From: Variovorax paradoxus
GTDB taxonomy: Bacteria; Pseudomonadota; Gammaproteobacteria; Burkholderiales; Burkholderiaceae_C
DNA length: 64,000 nucleotides
NCBI RefSeq assembly: GCF_030815855.1
Contig: NZ_JAUSXG010000001.1
Location: forward strand, 1,922,001-1,986,000
Direction of reading: 5' to 3'
Part shown: positions 52,951-62,050 of the stretch, one piece after another
Numbering within the stretch: the stretch's first letter is position 1
How the letters are laid out: every line of letters begins with the position of its first letter
The notes under the pieces: model-generated
Database searches by the model: none
Told to the model about the DNA's origin: nothing
What the model saw: only the letters and a program-made list of their open reading frames with translations
Position numbers and translations under genes: made by a program

Positions 52951-54105
52951 TTACGAGATGCAAATGCATGGGTCTTGCAGGGCTGCTGCGCTTGCTAAGA
53001 CCACGTCCCTGAATGAATGAACTTCGTCGTAGCAGCGGCGGAGTACCGCGGCATCGTTCTCCCCGGTCTCCGCGACACGCATCAGCTTATCGATCGCGTC
53101 GCAAGCGCCGAAATCTTCTGCATGCGCCGAAAGCCCGTGCAGAGTCGTTCTTAGATGGTCCAGCAGTCGCACGCACCGTCCACTGCGAGGGTCTATGTAC
53201 GCCGCGTTAAGGCCAAATCTTGCCGCTTGGAACTTGTTATGAGCATAGACGATGTAGTCGTCGCGATGGGGCATGAACGGCGTATCGTTCAGGAGCCAGG
53301 AACCGAGCACCTGCGCGAAAGACGCCAACGCCGCCGCTCTGGTCAGGGTCAGTGGGCTGTCCAGAACCCGGATTTCCACTGTTCCGAACTCCGGCTTTGG
53401 CCGGATGTCCCAATGCAGATCCTTCGCCGACTCTATGACGCCGGAAGAAACGCATTTCGCAAAGTATTCGGTCAGCTCGGTCCAACTCAGCGTAAAAGGT
53501 GCATGCACGCCCGTGGGAAACGGACTCGGCCGTGTCAGTCGGCTGGAGTCGTACCCGGAGTCGCTCCCATCCAAAAATGGACTGGAAGCCGAAAGTGCAA
53601 TGAAGTGCGGCACATAGTGGGCGAGCTGATGCATGAGCAAGGGGACGCGCGCCACGTCCGAACAGCCCAAGTGAATGTGCTGTCCGAACACGGTGAATTG
53701 TTTCAGGAGTGACCCGTACAGATCCGAAAGCTCCAGAAACCGGGGGCTGTCGTAGATTCGCTGATCGGCCCACCTCTGAAACGGATGCGTCCCCCCTCCT
53801 GAGATCAGAGCGCCACACTGTACCGCTGCAGATTCGACACGCATCTTCAGCGCCTGCAAGTCGACAAGCACCTCCGAGGCATCCCTGCACACTCCCGTTG
53901 AAATTTCGATCATGCCGGAAGTGATCTCGGCAACAATCGACCCCCGCTCCGGGGGAAACATGCGGCGTATCGAAGTGAGAATGTCGCCGCACAGCGGCGC
54001 GAGGTCACCCGTTTTAGGGTCGACGATCTGTAGTTCCAGTTCTACGCCAAGGCTGAGCTCCGCAGACGGCGCAAACGAGACTCCGGGCGAATCCGAGGAC
54101 AGCAT
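52951..54105 (-). CDS. Carboxylate-amine ligase (GCS2/YbdK-type glutamate-cysteine ligase-like)
   Basis: 384 residues. GCS2-family signatures: LSLGVELELQIVDPKTG, IVAEITSGMIEISTGVCRD, GGGTHPFQRWADQRIYDS and FGQHIHLGCSD, plus PEFGTVEIRVLDSPLTL. The family makes ATP-dependent amide bonds between an amino-acid carboxylate (often glutamate) and an amine. Last gene of a four-gene operon with methyltransferase, MFS and carbamoyltransferase genes, 20 bp after the methyltransferase gene. It likely completes a small amide metabolite; partners unknown. Confidence 0.85.
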   Translation of the reverse strand: MLSSDSPGVSFAPSAELSLGVELELQIVDPKTGDLAPLCGDILTSIRRMFPPERGSIVAEITSGMIEISTGVCRDASEVLVDLQALKMRVESAAVQCGALISGGGTHPFQRWADQRIYDSPRFLELSDLYGSLLKQFTVFGQHIHLGCSDVARVPLLMHQLAHYVPHFIALSASSPFLDGSDSGYDSSRLTRPSPFPTGVHAPFTLSWTELTEYFAKCVSSGVIESAKDLHWDIRPKPEFGTVEIRVLDSPLTLTRAAALASFAQVLGSWLLNDTPFMPHRDDYIVYAHNKFQAARFGLNAAYIDPRSGRCVRLLDHLRTTLHGLSAHAEDFGACDAIDKLMRVAETGENDAAVLRRCYDEVHSFRDVVLASAAALQDPCICIS

Positions 54106-54125
54106 GTTCCTCCCTTCCCGTGGAA

Positions 54126-54932
54126 TCAGTGAGTGCGCTGGAGCGAACCGGTCAGGATGTAGCTCAACGGTGGCTTCGCGGCGAGCGATTCGAGGCTCTG
54201 TCGCGATTGAGAGGGATCACGATCATGCTCTTCGAAGTTGTCGATCAAGAATCCCGCTTGGGTAAATGCTCGCAGAATGTCGGACAGCTTGTACTGAAAA
54301 TAGTAGATCGGCTTGGCCTCATACGTCGTGCCACCCTGGTAGTCGAGACCGGCGGTGTGCAGGACAGGGTCCGACTCGAAGTACGAACGGACGAACTGGA
54401 GAGGCTCTCCCTTGCGGTCTCGATCCTTCAAGAACATTCGAGTCAACGGATGCGCTTCGTAAATCGTCAGGACACCATCCTTGTTCAACAAAGAACGCGC
54501 GATTGCGAAGTAACGAGGAAGATCCGGCATGAAACACAGCGCCCCGGCCGTCACCACCACCACATCGAACTGCCCCGCAAACTCCGGACCGATGTCGTAG
54601 ACGTCGCTGCTGACAAATTCGCAGTCCAAGCCAGCCGCCTCGTTCAACTGACGTGCCTGCGACACGAACTCATCGGAGATGTCAAAACCGACGCAACGGC
54701 CCGCACCCATGCGTTTGATGGTGATCAGTTCCCGACCGTTGTTGCAGTTGAGCTGGGCGACTGATGCACCGTGCACCCCGATGCGATCGAGTTCCGCGAT
54801 CTGGACGTCGTGGATGTCGCGGCGAGTCGGATCCTTGATCTCCCGCAGGAGCGTCTCTGTCACGCGCCAATGAATGGGGGCGGCTTCATTCCACGCTTCG
54901 CGTGACAGCTGGTTGTAATTCACTTCCGTCAT
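54126..54932 (-). CDS. SAM-dependent methyltransferase
   Basis: 268 residues from ATG 54932, with AGGAG 5 bp upstream. Class I Rossmann fold: motif I VAQLNCNNGRELITIKRMGA, CVGFDISDEFVSQAR, motif II-III DVVVVTAGALCFMPDLPRYF and motif IV IYEAHPLTRMFL. The C-terminal YYFQYKLSDILRAFTQAGFL is usual for small-molecule methyltransferases. One base separates it from the MFS stop, so translation is coupled. Substrate unknown. Confidence 0.85.
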   Translation of the reverse strand: MTEVNYNQLSREAWNEAAPIHWRVTETLLREIKDPTRRDIHDVQIAELDRIGVHGASVAQLNCNNGRELITIKRMGAGRCVGFDISDEFVSQARQLNEAAGLDCEFVSSDVYDIGPEFAGQFDVVVVTAGALCFMPDLPRYFAIARSLLNKDGVLTIYEAHPLTRMFLKDRDRKGEPLQFVRSYFESDPVLHTAGLDYQGGTTYEAKPIYYFQYKLSDILRAFTQAGFLIDNFEEHDRDPSQSRQSLESLAAKPPLSYILTGSLQRTH

Positions 54933-54933
54933 T

Positions 54934-56124
54934 TCAACTCCTAGAAGGGTTAAGGTTTTCTTTGCTCGAGCCGGGCCGCACAACGCCCGCGAAGAACACT
55001 GCAATTCCGAGCAGGAGAAATGCAGCGCACAGAGATACTGGGAGAGCACGCCAGCCAAAAACGTCAATCGCTGCACCGACCATCGGAGGACCGGCGATGC
55101 CACCCAGGCCTCCAGCCATGGTCAGCGCCGCACTACCCGCCAGCAGCGCGCCACCTTGAAAATGGTCACCCAAGAGCGCCACAGCGACTGTCGCAACCCC
55201 ATAAGCAAGTGCACCCCATACGAACAAGAAGGGCATCAGGAGCCACGATCCAATCGCGTAGGGAAGCGCCAAAGCTCCGATGGCGGTCAGCAGAGCGCAT
55301 CCGATGAGAATCCGTTCGCGAGGAAAACGGTCCGCCAGCCAGCCGATGGGTGTCTGCAGCAACACGTTGCCGACGTTCAAGGCGGCGACGGCAACTCCCA
55401 TCTGTGTCAACGAAACCCCATGTCCCGCGCCGTACGCCGGCAAGAAGCCCAAGGTCACATGATCGAAAACTCCGAAGGCGGCGCTTGCCAGCAAGAGCAC
55501 CGGTGCGCAGGGGATAAAAGACAGCACAGAGACACGTTCCTTACCCCGGAAACTCGGCGCGCGGTGTTGCCAAGCCAAAAGGGTGACCGCGCACACCACC
55601 AGTGCGCCTGCAAGTATTCCCAAGCTGGCGAACGGCGCGAAATTGACCGCGGCCAAGGAGGCTGGCCCCATGGAGAATCCTGCAGCGAGAACCGTGCTGT
55701 AGATTCCAATGACGCGCCCGCGCGATGACGCCGGAGTCAGCTCGGCCAACCACGCCTTGTTGACGACATAGAAACCACTGATGGCCATGCCCCAGGCAAA
55801 ACGGGCAACAAGCCAAAAGTGAGAATCCGGGATCGCGGCCATGGAAAGCAAGAGAGCTGCCCCAAGGAGCGCGCATGACAATGCCGTGGTGACTGCCCCC
55901 ATTCTTTGGGCGATGCGCGGCGTTATGAACGCGGCGGTTATGAGTCCGAGCGGAGTCATCGCCGCAGACAGGCCGATGAAGGACGCGGTCTGGTTTTCCT
56001 GTCGCAGCAGGACGCCCATCAACACCGGCGTGCCACCAACAGCACATGCGAACAGGCCGACCAGAACTGAAATAACCGCAATGTCCGCCCAGTTCACTTG
56101 CGGAGAATCGGTGGATGTAGTCAA
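54934..56124 (-). CDS. MFS transporter
   Basis: 396 residues from TTG 56124; GGAG lies 6 bp upstream and the start overlaps the carbamoyltransferase stop (ATTGA). About twelve membrane helices (IAVISVLVGLFACAVGGTPV; RFAWGMAISGFYVVNKAWLA; LLASAAFGVFDHVTLGFLPA). It belongs to the YcaD/YfkF-like group of MFS permeases. Probably exports the product of the operon or imports its precursor. Confidence 0.85.
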   Translation of the reverse strand: MTTSTDSPQVNWADIAVISVLVGLFACAVGGTPVLMGVLLRQENQTASFIGLSAAMTPLGLITAAFITPRIAQRMGAVTTALSCALLGAALLLSMAAIPDSHFWLVARFAWGMAISGFYVVNKAWLAELTPASSRGRVIGIYSTVLAAGFSMGPASLAAVNFAPFASLGILAGALVVCAVTLLAWQHRAPSFRGKERVSVLSFIPCAPVLLLASAAFGVFDHVTLGFLPAYGAGHGVSLTQMGVAVAALNVGNVLLQTPIGWLADRFPRERILIGCALLTAIGALALPYAIGSWLLMPFLFVWGALAYGVATVAVALLGDHFQGGALLAGSAALTMAGGLGGIAGPPMVGAAIDVFGWRALPVSLCAAFLLLGIAVFFAGVVRPGSSKENLNPSRS

Positions 56125-57050
56125 TGAAGGCTCCTCGAAAGGATCGATTCGAGGACGGCCATGCGCACCGGCACGCCGTTTGCGGCGCACTCGAAATACT
56201 TGGCGTGCCGAGTCTGGTCCACGTCGATCGCGATACTGCCGGGGCGCGGTAGCGGATGCATGACGATCGAATGGCTTCGCGCAGCACGTAGCTTTGTCGC
56301 GGTAAGAAAATGATCTTCTCCCAACTGCGGTTGCCAGTCGGCAGCCAGCCCGCCGTGATAGATCACATCTCCATTCGCGATCACCTCTTCGATCGTGTCG
56401 AAGCAATTTATTGCCAGGCCGTCGCGACGAGCACGCTTCTCATCCTCATCAAGCAGCGGGAACGCCAAGTTGCGAGGGATATTGAGTGAGATCTCCTTGT
56501 ATTTCCCTAAACCTGCAACGAGCGACCGTATCGCACGCTTCTGCAGATTCCCCAGCAACGACACCGACAGGCCGTTCAGCCTCCCGAAATGCTTCTGAAT
56601 CGTGTACAGGTCGCACAGGGCTTGGCTCGGATGCTCGGCGCCGGCGCCGTTGCCGTTGCCGGCATTGATCACGGGAACCGCCGAGTTTTCGACGAAGACG
56701 GGTAGAGCGTTTGGCGACGAGTGACGGAAGACAATGACATCCGCGAACGAACTCATCACTCGCGCAGCATCTGCCATTGACTCCTCGTGCGAGGAGTTGG
56801 CTCGGTGACCGCTGCTGGAACCGTTTCCCAGCACCTTGCCGCCCAAGCGCAGCATCGCAGCCTCGAAGCTCGCCTGCGTCCTCAGGCTCGGCTCGAAGAA
56901 AAAACTCGCCAGCAATTTGGTGCCGAAGTACTGCCGCAGGCGACCAGGCCCGTCCTTTTTCTGGACGGTGTCTGCGCGCTCGAAAATTGCCTCGATGTCC
57001 CCGAGGCAGAGCGAACTCATCCCCAACAAATCCCGAGAAGATTCCAGCAT
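56121..57050 (-). CDS. Aspartate/ornithine carbamoyltransferase-family protein
   Basis: 309 residues from ATG 57050 (AGAGG upstream). The carbamoyl-phosphate site is FFEPSLRTQASFEAAMLRLG (S-L-R-T instead of S-T-R-T), followed by SSGHRANSSHEESMADAARV, ADVIVFRHSS, EHPSQALCDLYTI and HPLPRPGSI, all in family order and closest to PyrB-type enzymes. A housekeeping pyrB with this context is unlikely; it begins a biosynthesis-like operon. It probably carbamoylates an amino acid or amine other than aspartate. Confidence 0.85.
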   Translation of the reverse strand: MLESSRDLLGMSSLCLGDIEAIFERADTVQKKDGPGRLRQYFGTKLLASFFFEPSLRTQASFEAAMLRLGGKVLGNGSSSGHRANSSHEESMADAARVMSSFADVIVFRHSSPNALPVFVENSAVPVINAGNGNGAGAEHPSQALCDLYTIQKHFGRLNGLSVSLLGNLQKRAIRSLVAGLGKYKEISLNIPRNLAFPLLDEDEKRARRDGLAINCFDTIEEVIANGDVIYHGGLAADWQPQLGEDHFLTATKLRAARSHSIVMHPLPRPGSIAIDVDQTRHAKYFECAANGVPVRMAVLESILSRSLH

Positions 57051-57964
57051 ATCGTTGCCTCTTGGAGAGCTTGGGTGAAGCCTCTTTCTGAAGCGCAATG
57101 GAATCTGCCCGCATTGCCAACGGTGTAGGAGGATTCCCGCAGCGCTCCTCCAATTCGCGCCTACGCCATTTGATGCACCTTTTCACGCGATGTATGAAAA
57201 AGCCGTACGTCGAACGCAGGCTCGACGGCGATGGTCGCGGCGGAACCAGTGATTCGCACCGAGACCGGCAGCGTCGCCGTACTGACGATGCCTACTTCCA
57301 ATATTCCGAGCTCTGATCGACCGGTAGGTCCGCAGCAGCGTGCCATGCACCCGTTCCCGAAGGCGTGAAGCCCGCGCCCGGCGAGCAGAGGCAACGCGCC
57401 AGGAAAGATTCCAGAGGGCAGCAGGCGGTTTTCTCAGGCGCTGCGATCAAGACTATCGATGTCTGCGGACGGGACTTCCTGAGTTGCCACCCATGCAAAA
57501 CATTGAGCTTGCAACAAGGCCAACCCTTCGCCACGAGTCGTCGCCGGCTTGCTGAGAACGAGCTTGATTCGGTGCTCGAGACCGAGAGAGATGTCTGCGA
57601 CCCCGCTGAACATCTGCGGATCTGCCGTTTGAACGAAGTACAGATCGAAGGTCCAGGCTCCGCGGTGAAATCGCTCTGATGGTGCCATGGCCATCGTTCC
57701 TAGTGCTTGCCCGGTTCCGCTATCGAGAAGAGGGCAGATCGCGGGGCCATTTGCCCATTGCAAAACGGTGAACCAGGAGGGTGCCCTGGTGCTCTTTCGA
57801 GGCGCAATCTGGCCCTCAGCTCTGCGGAATGGGTGACCGCACTGAGGCCTTCGACATGAGCGCGCTGCGCCGCCAGGAGCAACGCTTCTGTCGTGGGCAG
57901 TGATCGGGTGTTCCAGTGCATGCAGACGTATTGATTGATATGGCGAGATCGTCAAAGATTCCGC
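57051..57964. other. Gap of about 900 bases without a supported gene
   Basis: Several minus-strand frames of 70-170 residues are open, but motifs are absent and the best pieces lie in different frames (for example ALLLAAQRAHVEGLSAVTHS at about 57870 and FDLYFVQTADPQMFSGVADI at about 57640). This pattern suggests a frameshifted, decayed gene of unknown identity on the minus strand. Confidence 0.35.
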
Positions 57965-58246
57965 TCAGCGACGCGCTGGCGTTTTTCTGTCCGGCTGACT
58001 ATCCTCAGCAGCTGTTCGTCGGTCATCCCAAACTCCGCTGAGCGCAGCACGGATGTGCGAAGCAACGGACGCGAGGTGCGCGGCCGACACGGCGAGCGGC
58101 GGCGCATCCTCCAAGTGGTCCGCGGTCAGCCGAAGCTCCACAGCTGCCTGCGGCGCGTACTTGAGAACCGCACCCAAGCACAGCGTCAGCGCGAATATGC
58201 GTTCTTCTGCCGCATGGAGACGCTGGGTCACTTCGTTCTGGTTCAT
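57965..58246 (-). CDS. Small helical protein of unknown function (93 aa)
   Basis: From ATG 58246: MNQNEVTQRLHAAEERIFAL then TLCLGAVLKYAPQAAVELRL. The sequence is helical and well-formed with a basic, disordered C-terminus. No family recognised and no strong ribosome binding site seen. Codon use supports coding. Longer frames upstream are unlikely. Confidence 0.5.
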   Translation of the reverse strand: MNQNEVTQRLHAAEERIFALTLCLGAVLKYAPQAAVELRLTADHLEDAPPLAVSAAHLASVASHIRAALSGVWDDRRTAAEDSQPDRKTPARR

Positions 58247-58480
58247 GTTGTCCAGTCGGATGCGTGTTGAGGAACAGGCTCTAGGCCCTCTCGGGCACAG
58301 GAGACCCGCCGTAGCAGTAGCGGAACGCCGCAGACCGTCGACTACGGGAGGATGGCCCTGAGTCACCCGGCGACGAGGCGCAGCTCCTCATCTGGGTAGG
58401 TTTTGGATCGTCGAAGATGGGGTGAACAGACATGAAAGGCCCCTCGCAGGACAGCTTCTATGGCGCCCGCCGACTTTCGG

Positions 58481-58648
58481 TCAGCGCACCCAGTGGCAGA
58501 CGCGGTGGTGATGGTGTGCATTCCACTTGCAGACCTTGTGCGCCTTGTGCGTCCGATGAGAGGGCGCGGCCGAGGCGATGGTCGGTGCGAACGCGGCCAG
58601 AGTGGCGAATGCAACGACGCTGGAGAGAACGAACTGCTTGATTTTCAT
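58481..58648 (-). CDS. Small secreted histidine-rich protein
   Basis: 55 residues from ATG 58648; ATG 58666 is in frame as an alternative. A signal peptide (MKIKQFVLSSVVAFATLAAF) ends near ASA-AP. The mature part of about 25 residues, HRTHKAHKVCKWNAHHHHRV then CHWVR, has eight histidines and two cysteines. It could bind Ni, Zn or Cu in the periplasm. Monocistronic; similar tiny secreted proteins appear to be common in this bacterial group, but no function is known to me. Confidence 0.65.
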   Translation of the reverse strand: MKIKQFVLSSVVAFATLAAFAPTIASAAPSHRTHKAHKVCKWNAHHHHRVCHWVR

Positions 58649-59228
58649 GTGGTTCTTTCTAAGCAAATGCCAACGAAGGGCGCGCCGCGCGAACGACGCA
58701 CAACCGATAACGTTCGAGCTTGTCTTTCGGACGACGATTGAAAGAGGTCCGGTGCTCGAGGGTCAGTGGTAGTCGTCTTCGCGCTGATGCCTGACCGCTG
58801 CGATGACGATCGAGTCGGTGGACTCGATTTCCCGCACCTGATCCGCCCGGCCTTCCTGGAGGCCGGTCTAAATCGAGCCATCGCCGTAGTGGCTAGACGG
58901 CGAGTTGCTGGCAACAGGGTGCCTCGGCCTCGTCGGGAGTACTCCACGATAGTCAGGCTGTAAAGGGTACTAACTTGTTAAAAGTAGACCTCAGCCTGAC
59001 CGAATTGTCAGCCGCAACGGGTGAACGCGAATGGACATTGGGCGAACCCTCCTTGGCATAGCCTTTTCTCACTGCAGGTCGCGCCCTCCGGCTGATATCG
59101 TCAATCCGTCGATAGTTCACAACCGGGAGGACGTCGAATTGCCCTTCGCCGCAAACCGGAGGCTGGGCCGTTTGCAACGGCTACTTCAGCAGTGGGCGGG
59201 AACGCGGATCGTCTCGCCGACACCGAGT
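58649..59228. other. Gap without a supported gene
   Basis: About 580 bases. Frames are short and without motifs. The first part is the promoter region of the histidine-rich protein. AT-rich stretch TACTAACTTGTTAAAAG near 58968-58985 could hold a promoter but no consensus pair is clear. Confidence 0.35.
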
Positions 59229-59429
59229 TCAACTCTGCGCTTCCGTCCGTATCCAGATGCGCGACAGCTCTCTGCGCGTGCGAGGTTCCCAGAAGCGCTT
59301 GAGGTGCAGGACGAGGTCATGCAGCGCGTCATCACGATCGGGCATGGCTTCGAAGAAGCCGCCCATCTGGTTGACCATGCGAATCAGTTGCGACAGCGCA
59401 CCGCCGACGCGCGACAAACGATCTTGCAT
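59229..59429 (-). CDS. fdsD: Orphan formate dehydrogenase delta-subunit-like protein
   Basis: 66 residues from ATG 59429. QLIRMVNQMGGFFEAMPDRD then DALHDLVLHLKRFWEPRTRR is the FdsD signature; FdsD assists maturation of NAD-linked tungsten/molybdenum formate dehydrogenases. In working operons it ends fdsGBACD. None of those genes is nearby and the ribosome binding site is poor, so it is either a relic or a stray copy acting with enzymes elsewhere. Confidence 0.6.
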   Translation of the reverse strand: MQDRLSRVGGALSQLIRMVNQMGGFFEAMPDRDDALHDLVLHLKRFWEPRTRRELSRIWIRTEAQS

Positions 59430-59587
59430 GGCAAGCAAGTGCGACGAGCCGTGGCCTCGCCCCGCTCGTGGGCAAGGCGGGTCTTGGCAGCCTCGATGCC
59501 CCGCGGAGCTTTTTGCGCACCAGACAGGAGTTGATTCGGCGCGTTGTGGAAGCAAGACTTGGCTTTCAATTCTCATCAGGTCTTGCC

Positions 59588-60637
59588 ATGTCCCTCTTGG
59601 TTTTTCGAACGCATGCCGCTCGTCTGCTCTGTCTTTTTGGGGCGTTCGCCTGTATTGGTATCGCCTGCGCGCAGTCGTCAGGCGCGAATCGCTCCGGTCC
59701 CGGCCCGGCGGGTGCCCCGAGCGCCCATCCGGCGGGCCTGAACTGGCCGACGCGACCGCTTCGGCTGGTCGTCGGCTTCGGCGGTGGCTCGTCGCCAGAT
59801 TTCGTGGCGCGCATCCTGGCTGCTCCCATGGCGAGGGCACTGGGGCAGCCTGTGATCGTCGAGAACCATCCGGGCGCCAGCGGCAACATCGCGGCGGACA
59901 TCGTCGCGAAGTCCACCGACAGGCATACGGTCGGCATCCTGATCAACGGCAATATGACGATCGCCAAGATACTCAATCCGGCGACCTCCTACGACCCGCA
60001 GAAGGACCTGGTGCCGCTGAGCATCATCTGCACGGCGCCACTGGTGCTCGCCACGACGTCGGAGGTCTCGAAGGCCGGTCCCCGCAGCTTCCTTGAGGCG
60101 GCGCGCGTCGCAGGAGGCAAGTGGAGCTATGGCTCTCCTGGCATCGGCACGATCGGCCACCTCGGCATGGAGCTTTTCAAGGCCCGCACAGGCATCGGCG
60201 CCGTGCATGTGCCCTACCAAGGCAATCCGCAAGTCATCACGGGTCTGGTCGGAGAGCAGTTGCAACTGGCGCTCCTTCCGCCGGGCCTCGCCCAGGAGCA
60301 GGTCAAGGCCGGAAAGCTGCGCGCAATCGGCGTGACCTCGGCGCGCCGCTCCGAACTCGTGCCGGACTATCCGACCCTGCAGGAAGCGGGCCTCAAGGAT
60401 TTCGAACTCGAGATCTGGACCGCCGCGGCGGCGCCCGCCAGCCTGCCTGCTCCCATCGTGCAGCGCCTGGCCCAGGTTCTCTCGGAAGTCATTCGCCTGC
60501 CGGAGGTGCGGCAGAAACTCTTCCAGCATGGCTACGAGGCCGCTGACATCTCGGGCGAGGCGCTGGTGCGCCGGGTGAAGGCCGACACGGCCACGCTCAC
60601 CGAGATCATCTCGAGCCAGGGCATCAAGCTCGAATAA
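59588..60637 (+). CDS. Tripartite tricarboxylate transporter substrate-binding protein (Bug/TctC family)
   Basis: 349 residues from ATG 59588. Signal peptide (LLCLFGAFACIGIACAQ), then the Bug fold: WPTRPLRLVVGFGGGSSPDF (loop that holds the ligand carboxylate), GQPVIVENHPGASGNIAADI, YGSPGIGTIGHLGMELFK and VPYQGNPQVITGLVGEQLQL. Many such periplasmic receptors are orphan. This one leads an operon with two genes for aromatic-acid metabolism, so an aromatic or cyclohexadienyl carboxylate is a reasonable ligand; that is inference. Confidence 0.9.
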   Translation: MSLLVFRTHAARLLCLFGAFACIGIACAQSSGANRSGPGPAGAPSAHPAGLNWPTRPLRLVVGFGGGSSPDFVARILAAPMARALGQPVIVENHPGASGNIAADIVAKSTDRHTVGILINGNMTIAKILNPATSYDPQKDLVPLSIICTAPLVLATTSEVSKAGPRSFLEAARVAGGKWSYGSPGIGTIGHLGMELFKARTGIGAVHVPYQGNPQVITGLVGEQLQLALLPPGLAQEQVKAGKLRAIGVTSARRSELVPDYPTLQEAGLKDFELEIWTAAAAPASLPAPIVQRLAQVLSEVIRLPEVRQKLFQHGYEAADISGEALVRRVKADTATLTEIISSQGIKLE

Positions 60638-60647
60638 GGAGATACCC

Positions 60648-61034
60648 ATGAATTCAGAACAAGGGCGCCCGAGCGGGCGCCAGGAGACCGCGGCCGCGGT
60701 CCATGACACAACCCCACCTGATGTCGGCAGCCACGAGGACGCCCAACGGGTCCTGCAGTCGCTGCGCGACGAATTAGACGGCTTGGACAGAACGCTGCTC
60801 GAGACCGTGAGGCGCAGGCTCGATTGCTGTTGCCGGATCGGACTGCACAAGCGCGACCATGCGATTCCGATGATGCAGCCCCATCGCATCGGCGTGGTGC
60901 AGGAGCGTGCGGCCGACTTTGCCGCCAAGCACGGCGTGAGCCCGGCGTTCCTGCGTGCCCTCTACGAACTGATCATCACGGAGACATGCCGGCTCGAGGA
61001 TGAGATCATCGGTGCGCCCTCGACGTCTGCATGA
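60648..61034 (+). CDS. Chorismate mutase-family protein (AroQ/PchB/PapB-like)
   Basis: 128 residues; ribosome binding site AAGGAGATA, 10 bp after the TctC stop. All-helical AroQ domain at about 32-122: LRDELDGLDRTLLETVRRRL, CRIGLHKRDHAIPMMQPHRI and ALYELIITETCRLEDEIIG. The His-Lys-Arg segment holds the usual active-site Lys/Arg. Closest in style to aminodeoxychorismate mutases and isochorismate pyruvate lyases of secondary metabolism rather than housekeeping CM-prephenate dehydratase fusions. Confidence 0.82.
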   Translation: MNSEQGRPSGRQETAAAVHDTTPPDVGSHEDAQRVLQSLRDELDGLDRTLLETVRRRLDCCCRIGLHKRDHAIPMMQPHRIGVVQERAADFAAKHGVSPAFLRALYELIITETCRLEDEIIGAPSTSA

Positions 61035-61164
61035 GTCGCTCGTTGTGCGCTCGAGCAAGCGCAGGTTCCGGCTCTGGCGGCGCTCGCGCATGCCGCGAAC
61101 CCCGTCAGGTGGACGTCGAGGCCGACCCACTGTCACCGTCATGCGCCACCGCCAAGGCGAACAC

Positions 61165-61785
61165 ATGCTGATCTTTTCAACGCTGGGCCATGAGGGCAGC
61201 AACCATCACTTCGTTCTCCAGCAGTACCTGGCCGCGCATGGCATTGCGCAAGCCTGCCGCATCGTGTTGTTCGACGACTTCCACAGCGGCGCGCGCGCGC
61301 TGATCGCCGGGGAGGCGGATTACCTGCTTCAGTGCGCGGTGCATCCCGCCGCGGCCGAGATCACGGGCACCTATCGCACGGCCATGGTGGTGGTCGACGC
61401 CTTCATTTCACCCAGCCAGCCCATGGCGCTCGTGCGGTCCATGGCAAGCGGGGAGGGCGCTGGCAAAGTGGGCGTGCAGACGGCGACACAGAGCTATGCC
61501 GACCTTTCCGCCTGGCCGACCATCGTGCACGAGCCGACGGTGCTCGCGGTCCAGTCCGGTCTGACAGAAGGACGCTACAGCGCGGGTATCGTCTTCACTT
61601 CCTTCGCGATGGCGCATGCAGAGCGCTTCGAGGTGGTCCAGTCCATCGGCACCGTCTGCGATGCATGGATCGTCTACGGGCGCCAGGCCGTCGACGATGG
61701 CAGGGCCGTCGTCTGGGACGACAGTCCAGTCGCGCGGCAGTTCCGGACGCGGATCAAGCGATCGTCGGAGGCAGGCGGCAGTTGA
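61165..61785 (+). CDS. Prephenate-dehydratase/decarboxylase-fold-like protein
   Basis: 206 residues from ATG 61165 with AAGGCGA upstream; ATG 61141 is an alternative. The start IFSTLGHEGSNHHFVLQQYL resembles the TLGPEGTxS motif of prephenate dehydratases and of BacA-type prephenate decarboxylases, and GARALIAGEADYLLQCAVHP and TQSYADLSAWPTIV fit a two-lobed PDT fold. The catalytic TRF motif of dehydratases is not visible. Directly after a chorismate mutase-like gene, it probably binds or converts prephenate or an amino analogue. Confidence 0.6.
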   Translation: MLIFSTLGHEGSNHHFVLQQYLAAHGIAQACRIVLFDDFHSGARALIAGEADYLLQCAVHPAAAEITGTYRTAMVVVDAFISPSQPMALVRSMASGEGAGKVGVQTATQSYADLSAWPTIVHEPTVLAVQSGLTEGRYSAGIVFTSFAMAHAERFEVVQSIGTVCDAWIVYGRQAVDDGRAVVWDDSPVARQFRTRIKRSSEAGGS

Positions 61786-62050
61786 CGCCGTGGTCCGCCG
61801 TCGTGCCGCGGCGTAGCTCCGATGCACGTGATGGTTAAGTCACAACGTGGACGTCAAGATGAGGTGACTGGACGCTTATCCTTCGTCGTCACACGCCCCC
61901 AATCACGGCGGGCAGTGCGTTCGAGCGCGCATCTTGGCCGGCTCGACCCCAGCCGTCGGGCTGTCTTCACCCGGGCCACTTTCCCGCGACGCGAATGGTC
62001 GAACAGCGGTGCACCTCGGCCCCGGTGTGTCACCGAGCGACATACGCCTT

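Noticed and set aside
57434..57955. A 173-residue minus-strand gene or LuxR-type remnant
   Set aside because: Coding-like pieces fall in different frames, no HTH motif is visible and there is no ribosome binding site.
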